Assembly: GCA_029961685.1 (NCBI GenBank)
Contig: JARWKL010000007.1
Span: forward strand, 24,685,013 to 24,749,012
DNA length: 64,000 bases
Source: Aristolochia californica
Taxonomy: Eukaryota; Streptophyta; Magnoliopsida; Piperales; Aristolochiaceae
Reading direction: 5' to 3'
The notes below the pieces were generated by a model that had not been told where the DNA came from, searched no databases, and saw only the letters and a program-made list of their open reading frames with translations. The position numbers and the translations under genes are program-made. Shown in pieces: positions 49,080 to 61,088 of the stretch (its first letter is position 1; each line of letters begins with the position of its first letter).

Positions 49080-51102
49080 ACATGTGTGGATGAAATCTCT
49101 TTCTTGAAAAATTCCAAGCTATTAGGGTTAAACTAGTGGAATTTCCAAAAATTGGATAACAAAACTTTTGTGTTCATTTGTGTTGGGTGAATAAACTTTA
49201 TTTATTTATATTTTTTATTGTTTTAAATTTTTTCCATACATCAACTATAAAATTTTCATTTTGTTGTAAGCTTTTTGCCTTGTTTGTTTTCGGGATGAAG
49301 GGAGAGAGAAAAGTCAAAGTTTTGATTTAAGAAAAGAGTGTATATCTAAAATGGAAAAGCACAATGCACAATTGTACGGAGAGATAATGCCAAAGAGTGT
49401 TTGTAATTTTTAGGGATTGTAAGCTCTTTTGAGTTTTTATATCTCAGGTATTGCAATCGTCGGGAAAAATAGGTGGCAAAGGATTTTTAACTGAGTGTTG
49501 AATTGCATTCCATAAGTCATTTCATATAAAAATATAGCCCGTTACGCATGATAAAACACTTTACAATCATCTATGATTGTTAGATCAAATTTTTAAAAAT
49601 GGGCAAAATAATGACTTGTTAGACTCGGGTAAATATCCCACCGCACGTTCAGTTGAGAATGTAATGAGCGTTTGCTATTCTCTTTAAAAGGTTTGGATCC
49701 ATAACTAATTTGAATCTTTAACATGTTTCAAGCATGCATATCCATTTTTAAAACATGTGTAGAAAAAATCTCCTTCATGTAAAATTTCAAGCTTAATAGG
49801 GTTGGACTAATGGAATTTCCCGAACTTGGATAAAAAAACTTTTGTGTTCATTGGTGGTGTGCGAATAGATATTTTTTATTTGTATTAGTTATTATTTTAA
49901 ATATTTTCCACACATCAACTATAAAATTTTTATTTTGTTGTGATCTTTTTTGCCTTTTTTGTTTACGGGATGAAGGGGGAGCTAAAAGTCAAAGTTCTTA
50001 TTTAAAAAAAAGGTGTACATCTAAAATTCAAATGTACAATGCACAAATGTAGAGAGAGATATTTCCAAAGAGTTTATGTATGTTTTAGGGATCGTATGCA
50101 CTTTTTTCGTTTTTATATCTAAGGTTTTGCAATCGTCAGGACACTGGGGAGGCGGGCGATTTTTAACTGAGTGTTGACTGCAAATCCATAAGTCATTTCT
50201 TACAAAAATATAGCCCGTTACGCATGAGAAATCACTTTACAATCATCTATGATTGTTAGCTCAACGTTTTGAATATGGGCAAAATAATGGCTGGTTTGAC
50301 TCGGGCAAATATCCCACCGCACGTTCACTTGAGAATTTAATGAGCGTTTCTTATTCTCTTTAAAAGGTTCGGATCCATAGGTCATTTGAATCTTTAACAT
50401 GTTTCTGGCATGCATATCCATTTTTAAAACATGTGTAGAAAAAATCTCCTTCAATTAAAAATCCATGATATTAGTTTTGGACTTGTGGAATTTCCCAAAC
50501 TTGGATAACAAAACTTTTGTGTTCATTTGTGGTGTGTGAATAAATTTTCTTCATTTACTTTTTCAATTGTTTTAAACTTTTTCCGTACATCAACTATGAA
50601 ATTTCATTCTGCTGTGATCTATTTGCCTTTTTATTTACGGGATGAAGGGAGAGCGAAAAACTCAAAGTTTTGATTTAAGAAAAATGTGTACATCTAAATC
50701 GGAAATGCACAATGCACATATGTAGAGAGAGATAATTCCAAAGAGTGTCTGTAATTTTTAGGGATTGTATGCACCTGTTCGTTTTTATATCTCACGTTTT
50801 ACAATCGTCGGGAAAAATGGGTTGCGGAGGATTTTTAACTGAGTGTTGAATTGCAATCCATAAGTCATTTCATACAAAAATATAGCCCGTTACTCATGAT
50901 AAATCACATTACAATCATCTATGATTAATTATGTCAGCTTTTTTGCAAATGGGCAAAATAATGGCATGTTTGACTCGGGTAAATATCCCACTGCAAGTTC
51001 ACTTGAGAATTTAATGAGGGTTTGTTATTCTCTTTAAATGCTTTGCATCCATAGCTCATTTGCATCTTTAACATGTTTCAAACATGCATATCCATTTTTA
51101 AA
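49080..51102 (+). repeat. HOR unit A-B-C
   Basis: A starts 49080, B 49753, C 50429. A has GGGAGAGAGAAAAGTC, TTGTACGGAGAGATAATGCC and GATAAAACACTTTAC; the first and last recur in A at 52452. C has TTTTTCAATTG and TTTTTATTTACGGG. Confidence 0.94.
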
Positions 51103-52451
51103 ACATGTGAGGATGAAATCTCTTTCTTGAAAAATTCCAAGCTATTAGGGTTAAACAAGTGGAATTTCCCAAAATTGGATAACAAACATTTGTGTTCATT
51201 TGTGTTGGGTGAATAAATTTTATTTATTTATATTTTTTATTGTTTTAAATTTTTTCCATGCATCAACTATAAAATTTTCATTTTGTTGTAAGCTTTTTGC
51301 CTTGTTTGTTTCCGGGAAGAAGGGAGTGCAAAAAGTCAAAGTTTTGATTTAAGAAAAAAGTGTAGATCTAAAATGGAAAAGCACAATGCACTATTTTAGG
51401 GAGAGATAATTCCAAAGAGTGTCTGTAATTTTTTGGGATAGTAAGCTCTTTTTAGTTTTTATATCTCAGGCTTTGCAATCGTCGGGAAAAATTGGTGGCA
51501 GAGGATTTTTAACTGAGTGTTGACTTCAAATCCATAAGTCATTTCTTACTAAAATATAGCCCGTTACGCATGATAAATCACTTTACAATCATCTATGATT
51601 GTTAGCTCAACGTTTTGTAGATGGGCAAAATAAAGGCTTGTTTGACTCGGGCAAATATCCCACCGCATGTTCACTTGAGAATTTAATGAGCGTTTGTTAT
51701 TCTCTTTAAAAGCTTCGGATCCATAGGTCATTTGAATCTCTAACATGTTTCAAGCATGCATATCCATTTTTAAAACATGTGTAGAAAAAATCTCTTTCGT
51801 GTAAAATTCCAAGCTTAATAGGGTTGGACTAATGGAATTTCCCAAACTTGGATAACAAAACTTTTGTGTTCATTTGTGGTGTGTGAATAGATATTTTTTA
51901 TTTACATTATTTATTATTTTAAATATTTTCCACACATCAACTATAAAATTTTTATTTTGTCGAGTTCTTTTTTGCCTTTTTTGTTTACGGGGGGAAGGGG
52001 GTGCGAAAACTCAAAGTTCTAATTTAAGAAAAAAGTATACATCTAAAATGGAAATGCGCAATGCACAAATGTAGAGAGAGATATTTCCAAAGAGTGTCTG
52101 TATGTTTTGGGGATCGTATGCACTTTTTTCATTTTTATATCAAAGGTTTTGCAATCTTCGGCTAACGGCGGAGGCGGGCGATTTTTAATTGAGTGTTGAC
52201 TTCAAATCCATAAGTCATTTCTTACAAAAATATAGCCCGTTACGCATGATAAATCACATTACAATCACCTATGATTAATTATGTCAGATTTTTGCAATTG
52301 GGCAAAATAATGGCATGTCTGACTCGGGTAAATATCCCACCGCAAGTTCACATGAGAATTTAATGAACGTTTTTTATTCTCTTTAAAAGCTTTGCATCCA
52401 TAGCTCATTTGCATATTTAACATGTTTCAAAGATGCATATCCATTTTTAAA
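51103..52451 (+). repeat. Two-monomer HOR variant A/B/A - B/C, third instance
   Basis: Units start 51103 and 51775. The A/B unit carries AAACAAGTGG, ACAAACATTTGTG and TTTTTTGGGATAGTAAG, matching the unit at 46389 rather than the nearer one at 47729. It therefore belongs to a larger repeat of about 4.7 kb. Confidence 0.93.
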
Positions 52452-54475
52452 ACATGTGTGGATGAAATCTCTTTCTTGCAAAATTCCAAGCTATTAGGGT
52501 TAAACTAGTGGAATTTCCAAAAATTGGATAACAAAACTTTTGTGTTCATTTGTGTTGGGTGAATAAATTTTATTTATTTATATTTTTTGTTGTTTTAAAT
52601 TTTTTCCATACATCAACTATAAAATTTTCATTTTGTTGTAAGCTTTTTGCCTTGTTTGTTTTCGGGATGAAGGGAGAGAGAAAAGTCAAAGTTTTGATTT
52701 AAGAAAAGAGTGTACATCTAAAATGGAAAAGCACAATTCATAATTGTAGGGAGAGATAATTCCAAAGAGTGTCTGTAATTTTTAAGGATTGTAAGCTCTT
52801 TTGAGTTTTTATATCTCGGGTTTTGCAATCGTCGGGAAAAATAGGTGGCAAAGGATTTTTAACTGAGTGTTGAATTGCATTCCATAAGTCATTTCATATA
52901 AAAATATAGCCCGTTACGCATGATAAAACACTTTACAATCATCTATGATTGTTTGATCAAATTTTTGAAAATGGGCAAAATAATGACTTGTTAGACTCGG
53001 GTAAATATCCCACCGCACGTTCACTTGAGAATGTAATGAGCGTTTTTTATTCTCTTTAAAAGCTTTGGATCCATAGGTAATTTGAATCTTTAACATGTTT
53101 CAAGCATGCATATCCATTTTTAAAACATGTGTAGAAAAAATCTCCTTCATGTAAAATTTCGAGCTTAATAGGGTTGGACTAATGGAATTTCCCAAACTTG
53201 GATAACAAAACTTTTGTGTTCATTTGTGGTGTGTGAATAGATATTTTTTATTTGTATTAGTTATTATTTTAAATATTTTCCACACATCAACTATAAAATT
53301 TTTATTTTGTTGTGATCTTTTTTGCCTTTTTTGTTTACGGGATGAAGGAGGAGCGAAAACTCAAAGTTCTTATTTAAGAAAAAAGAGTACATCTAAAATT
53401 GAAATGCACAATGCACAAATATAGAGAGAGATATTTCCAAAGAGTGTCTGTATGTTTTAGGGATCGTATGCACTTTTTTCGTTTTTATATCTAAGGTTTT
53501 GCAATCGTCGGGAAACGGGGGAGGCGGCGATTTTTAACTGAGTGTTGACTTCAAATCCATAAGTCATTTCTTACAAAAATATAGCCCGTTACGCATGACA
53601 AATCACTTTACAATCATCTATGATTGTTAGCTCAACGTTTTGAATATGGGCAAAATAAAGGCTTGTTTGACTCGGGCAAATATCCCACTGCACGTTCACT
53701 TTAGAATTTAATGAGTGTTTGTTATTCTCTTTAAAACCTTCGGATCCATAGGTCATTTGAATCCTTAACATATTTCTAGCATGCATATCCATTTTTAAAA
53801 CATGTGTAGAAAAAATCTCCTTGATGCAAAAATTCAAAGATATTAGATTTGGACTAGTGGAATTTCCCAAACTTGGATAACAAAACTTTTGTGTTCATTT
53901 GTGGTGTGTGAATAAATTTTCTTCATTTACTTTTTTTATTGTTTTAAACTTTTTCCGTACATCAACTATGAAATTTTCATTTTGCTGTGATCTATTTGCC
54001 TTTTTTGTTTAGGGGATGAAGGAAGAGCGAAAAATTCGAAGTTTGGATTTAAGAAAAATGTGTACACCTAAAACGGAAATGCACAATGCACATATGTAGA
54101 GAGAGACAATTCCAAAGAGTGTCTATAATTTTTAGGGATTGTATGCACCTTTTCGTTTTTATATCTCAAGTTTTGCAATCGTCGGGAAAAATGGGTTGCA
54201 GAGGATTTTTAACTGAGTGATGAATTGCAATCCATAAGTCATTTCATACAAAAATATTGCCCGTTATGCATGATAAATCACATTACAATCATCTATGATT
54301 AGTTATTTCAGCTTTTTGCAAATGGGCAAAATAATGGCATGTTTGACTCGGGTAAATATCCCACCGCAAGTTCACTTGAGAATTTAATGAGCGTTTGTTA
54401 TTCTCTTTAAAAGCTTTGCATCCATAGCACATTTGCATCTTTAACATGTTTCAAACATGCATATCCATTTTAAAA
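52452..54475 (+). repeat. HOR unit A-B-C
   Basis: A starts 52452, B 53125, C 53800. B has CACTTTAGAATTTAATG and AAAACCTTCGGATCC; C has TTTAGGGGATGAAGGAAGAG. Both sets recur in the next HOR. Confidence 0.94.
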
Positions 54476-56370
54476 ACATGTGTTGATCAAATCTCTTTCT
54501 TGCAAAATTCCAAGCTATTAGGGTTAAACTAGTGGAATTTCCCAAAATTGGAAAACAAAACTTGTTTGTTTTCGGGATGAAGGGAGAGTGAAAAGTCAAA
54601 GTTTTGATTTAAGAAAAGAGTGTACATCTAAAATGGAAAAGCACAATGCACAATTGTACGGAGAGATAATGCCAAAGAGTGTCTGTAATTTTTAGGGATT
54701 GTAAGCTCTTTTTAGTTTTTATATCTCAGGTTTTGCAATCATCGGGAAAAATTGGTGGCAAAGGATTTTTAACTGAGTGTTGAATTGCAATCCATAAGTC
54801 ATTTCATACAAAAATATAGCCCGTTACGCGTGATAAATCACTTTACAATCATCTATGATTGTTAGATCAAATTTTTGAAAATGGGGAAAATAATGACTTG
54901 TTAGACTCAGGTAAATATCCCACCGCATGTTCACTTGAGAATTTAATGAGCGTTTGTTATTCTCTTTAAAAGTCTTGGATCCATAGGTCATTTGAATCTT
55001 TAACATGTGTGAAGCATGCAGATCCATTTTTAAAACATGTGTAGAAAAAATCTCCTTCATGTAAAATTTCAAGCTTAATAGGGTTGGACTAATGGAATTT
55101 CCCAAACTTCGATAACAAAACTTTTGTGTTCATTTGTGGTGTGTGAATAGACATTTTTTATTTACATTAGTTATTATTTTAAATATTTTCCACACATCAA
55201 CTATAAAATTTTTATTTTGTTGTGATCTTTTTTGCCTTTTTTGCTTACGGGATGAAGTGGGAGCGAAAAGTCAAAGTTCTTATTTAAGAAAAAAGTGTAC
55301 ATCTAAAATTGAAATGCACAATGCACAAATGTAGAGAGAGATATTTCCAAAGAGTGTCTGTATGTTTTAGCGATCGTATGCACTTTTTTCGTTTTTATAT
55401 CTAAGGTTTTGCAATCGTCGGGAAACGGGGGAGGCGAGCGATTTTTAACTGAGTGTTGACTTCAAATCCATAAGTCATTTCTTATAAAAATATAGCCCGT
55501 TACGCATGACAAATCACTTTACAATCATCTATGATTGTTAGCTCAACGTTTTGAATATGGGCAAAATAAAGGCTTGTTTGACTCGGGCAAATATCCCACC
55601 GCACGTTCACTTTAGAATTTAATGAGCGTTTGTTATTCTCTTTAAAACCTTCGGATCCATAGGTCATTTGAATCTTTAACATGTTTCTGGCATGCATATC
55701 CATTTTTAAAACATGTGTAGAAAAAATCTCCTTCATGCAAAAATTCAAAGATATTAGATTTGGACTAGTGGAATTTCCCAAACTTGGATAACAAAACTTT
55801 TGTGTTCATTTGAGGTGTGTGAATAAATTTTATTCATTTAATTTTTTTATTGTTTTAAACTTTTTCCGTACATCAACTATGAAATTTTCATTTTGCTGTG
55901 ATCTATTTGCCTTTTTTGTTTAGGGGATGAAGGAAGAGCGAAAAATTCGAAGTTTTGATTTAAGAAAAATGTGTACATCTAAAACGGAAATGCACAATGC
56001 ACATATGTAGAGAGTGATAATTCCATAGAGTGTCTGCAATTTTTCGGGATTGTAAGCACCTTTTTAGTTTTTATATCTCAGGTTTTGCAATCGTCGGGAA
56101 AAATGGGTTGTGGAGGATTTTTAACTGAGTGTTGAATTGCAATCCATAAGTCATTTCATACAAAAATATAGCCCGTTACGCAAGAAAAATCACATTACAA
56201 TCATCTATGATTAATTATGTCAGCTTTTTGCAAATGGGCAAAATAATGGCATGTCTGACTCGGGTAAATATCCCACCGCAAGTTCACTTGAGAATTTAAT
56301 GAGCGTTTGTTATTCTCTTTAAAAGCTTTGCATCGTTAACATGTTTCAAACATGCCTATCCATTTTTGGA
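54476..56370 (+). repeat. HOR unit A-B-C with deletions in A and C
   Basis: A (54476-55034) is 559 bp: ACAAAAC is joined to TTGTTTGTTTTCGGG at about 54561, removing 114 bp that include GTTGGGTGAATAAATT and CAACTATAAAATT. B starts 55035. C (55711) has a 17-bp loss at TTTGCATCGTTAAC near 56334 and a box context of TTTTTGGAACATG. Confidence 0.94.
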
Positions 56371-59065
56371 ACATGTGTGGATCAAATCTCTTTCTTGCAA
56401 AATTTCAAGTATTAGGCTTAAACTAGTGGAATTTCCCAAAATTGGATAACAAAACTTTTGTGTTCATTTGTATTGGGTGAATAAATTTTCTTTATTTATA
56501 TTTGTGATTGTTTTAAATTTTTTCCATACATCAACTATAAAATTTTCATTTTGTTGTAAGCTTTTTGCCATGTTTGTTTTCGGGATGAAGGGAGAGCGAA
56601 AAGTCAAAGTTTTGATTTAAGAAAAGAGTGTACATCTAAAATGGAAAAGCACAATGCACAATTTTAGGGAGAGATAATTCCAATGTGCGCCTATAATTTT
56701 TAGGGATTGTAAGCTCTATTAAATTTTTATATCTCAGGTTTTGCAATCGTCGGGAAAAATTGGTGGCAGTGGATTTTTAACCGAGTATTGAATTGGAATC
56801 CATAAGACTTTTCATACAAAAATATAGCCCGTTACGCATGATAAATCACTTTACAATCATCTATGATTGTTAGATCAAATTTTTGAAAATGGGCAAAATA
56901 ATGACTTCTTAGACTCGGGTAGATATCCCACCGCACGTTCACTTGAGAATTTAATGAGCGTTTTTTTTTCTCTTTAAAAACTTTGGATCCATAGGTCATT
57001 TGAATCTTTAACTTGTTTTGAAGCATGCATATCCATTTTTAAAACATGTGTAGAAAAAATCTCCTTCATGTAAAATTACAAGCTTAATGGGGTTGGACTA
57101 ATGGAATTTCCAGAACTTGGATAACAAAACTTTTGTGTTCATTTGTGGTGTGTGAATAGATATTTTTTATTTAAATTTGTTATTATTTTAAATATTTTCC
57201 TCACATCAACTATAAAAATTTTCTTTGGTTGTGATCTTTTTTGCGTTTTTTGTTTACGGGATAAAGGGGGAGCGAAAACTCAAAGTTCTGATTTAAGAAA
57301 AATGTGTACATCTAAAATAGAAATGCACAATGCACAAATGTAGAGAGAGATATTTCCAAAGAGTGTCTGTATGTTTTAGGGATCGTATGCACTTTTTTCA
57401 TTTTTATATCTAAGGTTTTGCAATCGTCGGGAAACGGGGGAGGCGGGCGATTTTAAACTGAGTGTTGACTTCAAATCCATAAGTAATTTCTTACAAAAAT
57501 ATAGCCTGTTACGCATGACAAATCACTTTACAATCATCGATGATTGTTAGCTCAACGTTTTGAATATGGGCAAAATAATGGCTTGTTTGACTCGTGCAAA
57601 TATGCCACCGCACGTTCACTTAAGAATTTAATGAGCGTTTGTTATTCTCTTTAAAAGCTTCGGATCCATAGGTCATTTGAATATTTAGCATGTTTCTGTA
57701 TGCGTATCTATTTTTAAAGCATGTGTAGAAGAAATCTCCTTCATGTTAAATTCCAAGATATTAGTTATAAACTAGTGGAATTTCCCAAACTTGGATAACA
57801 AAACTTTTGTGTTCATTTGTGGTGTGTGAATAAATTTTCTTCATTTACTTTTTTTATAGTTTTAAACTTTTTCCGTACATCAACTATGAAATTTTCATTT
57901 TGTTGTGAACTATCTGACTTTTTTGTTTACGGGAAGAAGGGAGAGCGAAAAGCTCGAAGTTTTGATTTAAGAAAAATGTGTACATCTAAAATGGAAATCC
58001 ACAATGCACAAATGTAGAGAGAGATAATTCCAAAGAGTGTCTGTAATTTTTAGGGATTGTAAGCACCTTTTGGTTTTTATATCTAAGGTTTTTCAATCGT
58101 CGGGAAACGGGGGAGGCGGGTGACTTTTAACTGAGTGTTGACTTAAAATCCATAAGTCATTTCTTGCAAAAATATAGCCTGTTACGCATGACAAATCACT
58201 TTACAATCATCTATGATTGTTAGCTCAAAGTTTTGAATATGGGCAAAATAATGGCATGTTTGACTTGGGCAAATTTCCCACCGCACGTTCACTTGAGAAT
58301 TTAATGAGCGTTTGTTATTCTCTTTAAAAGCTTTGGATCCATAGGTCATTTGAATCTTGAACTTGTTTCTGGCATGCATATCCATTTTTAAAACATGTGT
58401 AGAAAAAATCTCCTTCAAGTAAACTTCCAAGATATGAGTTTTGGACTAGTGGAATTTCCCAAACTTGGATAACAAAACTTTTGTGTTCATTTGTGGTGTG
58501 CGAATAAATTTTCTTCATTTACTTTTTTTATTGTTTTAACTTTTTCCGTACATCAACTATGAAATTTTCATTTTGCTGTGATCTGTTTACCTTTTTTGTT
58601 TACGGGATGAAGGGAGAGCGAAAAACTCGAAGTTTTGATTTAAGAAAAATGTGTACATCTAAAACCGAAATGCACAATGCACATATGTAGAGAGAGATAA
58701 TTCCAAAGAGTGTCTGTAATTTTTAGGGATTGTAAGCACATTTTCGTTTTTATATCTCAGGTTTTGCAATCGTAGGGAAAAATGGGTTGCGGAGGATTTT
58801 TAACGAGTGTTGAATTGCAATCCATAATTCATTTCATACAAAAATATAGCCTGTTACGCATGATAAATCACATTACAATCATCTATGATTAATTATGTCA
58901 GGTTTTTCCAAATGGGCAAAATAATGGCATGTTTGACTCGGGTAAATATCCCACCGCAAGTTCACTTGAGAATTTAATGAACGTTTGTTATTCTCTTTAA
59001 AAGCTTTGCATCCATAGTTCATTTGCATCTTTAACATGTTTCAAACATGCATATCCATTTTTAAA
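56371..59065 (+). repeat. Four-monomer HOR variant A - B - C/B - C
   Basis: A starts 56371, B 57044, C/B hybrid 57719, C 58393. The hybrid is C to CACCTTTTGG and B from TATATCTAAGG (switch about 58071-58085), ends TTTCTGGCATGC, and is therefore followed by another C. This is the reciprocal type of the B/C products seen elsewhere. Confidence 0.93.
58393..59065 (+). repeat. Reference C-type monomer
   Basis: This 673-bp unit defines type C. Diagnostic blocks are ACATGTGTAGAAAAAATC, CCAAGATAT, TTTTGGACTAGTGG, GTGTGTGAATAAATTTTC, TTCATTTACTTTTTTTATT, CTTTTTCCGTACATC, ACTATGAAATTTTC (TATG where A and B have TATA), TTGCTGTGATC, AAAACTCGAAGTTTTG, GCACATATGTAG, AAATGGGTTGCGG, CACATTACAATC, GATTAATTATGTCAG, GGCATGTTTGACTCGGGT, CCGCAAGTTC, TTTGCATCCATAG (no BamHI site) and the perfect dyad CATGTTTCAAACATG. 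Confidence 0.93.
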
Positions 59066-59738
59066 ACATGTGTGGATGAAATCTCTTTCTTGCAAAATTT
59101 CAAGCTATTGTGGTTAAACTAGTGGAATTTCCCAAAATTGGACAACAAAACTTTTTTGTTCATTTGTGTTGGGTGAATAAATTTTCTTTATTTATATTTG
59201 TTCTTCTTTTAAATTTTTTCCATACATCAACTATAAAATTTTCATTTTGTTGTAAGCTTTTTGCCTTTTTTGTTTTTGGGATGAAGGGAGAGCGAAAAGT
59301 CAAAGTTTTGATTTAAGAAAAGAGTGTACATCTTAAATTGAAAAGCACAATGCACAATAGTAGGGAGAGATAATTCCGAAGAGTGTCTGTAATTTTTAGG
59401 GATTGTAAGCTCTTTTTGGTTTTTATATCTCAGGTTTAGCTATCGTCGGGAAAAATTGGTGGCAAAGGATTTTTAACTGAGTGTTGAATTTCAATAGATA
59501 AGTCATATCATATGAAAATATAGCCCGTTACGCATGATAAATCACTTTACAATCATCTATGATTGTTAGATAAAATTTTTTAAAATGGGCAAAATAATGA
59601 CTTGTTAAACTCGGGTAAATATCCCACGGCACATTCACTTGAGAATTTAATTAGCGTTTGTTATTCTCTTTAAAAACTTTGGATCCATAGGTCATTTGAA
59701 TCTTTAACATGTTTCAAGCATGCATATCCATTTTTAAA
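59066..59738 (+). repeat. Reference A-type monomer
   Basis: This clean 673-bp unit defines type A. Diagnostic blocks in order are ACATGTGTGGATGAAATC, GTTAAACTAGTGG (SpeI site ACTAGT), CCCAAAATTGG, GTGTTGGGTGAATAAATT, CTTTATTTATATTTG, GTAAGCTTTTTGCC, TTTTCGGGATG or TTTTTGGGATG, GGAAAAGCACAATGC, AAATTGGTGGCA, GTTAGAT-AAATTTTT, GACTTGTTA-ACTCGGG, GGATCCATAGG (BamHI) and TTTCAAGCATGC. The last block before the next unit distinguishes A (TTTCAAGCATGC) from B (TTTCTGGCATGC) and C (TTTCAAACATGC). Every other A unit in the window was assigned by these blocks. Confidence 0.93.
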
Positions 59739-60413
59739 ACATGTGTAGAAAAAATCTCCTTCATGTAAAATTCCAAGCTTAATAGGGTTGGACTAATGGC
59801 ATTTTGCAAACTTGGATAACAAAACTTTTTTGTTCATTTGTGGTGTGTGAATAGATATTTTTTATTTACATTAGTTATTATTTTAAATATTTTCCTCACA
59901 TCAACTATAAAATTTTTATTTTGTTGTGATCTTTTTTGCCTTTTTTGTTTACGGGATGAAGGGGGAGCCAAAACTCAAAGTTTTTTTTTCAGAAAAAAGT
60001 GTACATCTAAAATGGAAATGCACAATGCGCAAATGTAGAGAGAGATATTTCCAAAGAGTGTCTATATGTTTTAGGAATCGTATGCACTTTTTCGTTTTTA
60101 TATCCAAGGTTTTGCAATCGTCGGGAAATGGGGGCGGCTGGCGATTTTTAACTGAGTGTTGACTTCAAATCCATAAGTCATTTCTTACCAAAATATAGCC
60201 TGTGACGCATGACAAATCACTTTACAATCATCTATGATTGTTAGCTCAACATTTTGAATATGGGCAAAATAATGGCTTGTTTGACTCGGGCAAATATCCC
60301 ACCGCACGTTCATTTGAGAATTTAATGAGCGTTTGTTATTCTCTTTAAAGACTTTGAATCCATAGGTCATTTGAATCGTTAACATGTTTCTGGCATGCAT
60401 ATCCATTTTTAAA
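59739..60413 (+). repeat. Reference B-type monomer
   Basis: This 675-bp unit defines type B. Diagnostic blocks are ACATGTGTAGAAAAAATC, CAAGCTTAATAGGGTTGG, GACTAATGG (no SpeI site), CAAACTTGG, GTGTGTGAATAGATATTTT, TATTTACATTAGTTATTA, AATATTTTCC, GATCTTTTTTGCC, GATGAAGGGGGAGC, GCAAATGTAGAGAGAGATAT, CTGTATG or CTATATGTTTTAGG, a GGGAAA-GGGGG type G-rich patch, GTTGACTTCAAATCC, CATGACAAATC, GTTAGCTCAAC, AATATGGGC, GGCTTGTTTGACTCGGGC and TTTCTGGCATGC. This copy has a run of T with CAG where most B units read CTGATTTAAG. Confidence 0.92.
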
Positions 60414-61088
60414 ACATGTGTAGAAAAAATCACCTTCATGAAAAATTCCAAGATATTAGTTTTGGAGTAGTGGAATTTCCCAAACTTGGATAACAAAACT
60501 TTTGTGTTCATTTGTGGTGTGTGAATAAATTTTCTTCATTCACTTTTTTTATTGTTTTAAAATTTTTTCGTACATCAACTATGAAATTTTCATTTTGCTG
60601 TGATCTGTTTGCCTTTTTTGTTTACGGGATGAAGGTAGAGCGAAAAACTCGAATTTTTTATTTAAGAAAAATGTGTACATCTAAAATGAAACTGCACAAT
60701 GCACATATTTGGAGAGAGAAAATTCCAAAGAGTGTCACTAATTTTCAGGGATTGTAAGCATCTTTTCATTTTTATATCTCAGGTTTTGCAATCGTTTGGA
60801 AAAATGGGTTGTGGAGGATTTTTAACTAAGTGTTTAATTGCAATCCTTAAGTCATTTCAAAGAAAAATATAGCATGTTATGCATGATAAATCGCATTACA
60901 ATCATCTATGATTAATTATGTCAGCTTATTGCAAATGGAAAAAATAAATGCAAGTTTGACTCGGGCAAATATCCCACCGCAAGTTCACTTGAGAATTTAA
61001 TGAGCGTTTTTTATTCTCATTAAAAGCTTTGCATCCATTGGTCATTTGCGTCTTTAAAATGTTTCAAACATGCATATCCATTTTTCAA

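Larger units (their letters stand above)
59066..61088 (+). repeat. HOR unit A-B-C
   Basis: A starts 59066, B 59739, C 60414. C has AAAATTTTTTCGTACATC, CGAATTTTTTATTTAAG and GAGAGAGAAAATTCC; near-identical variants are in C at 62440, the next HOR. Confidence 0.94.
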
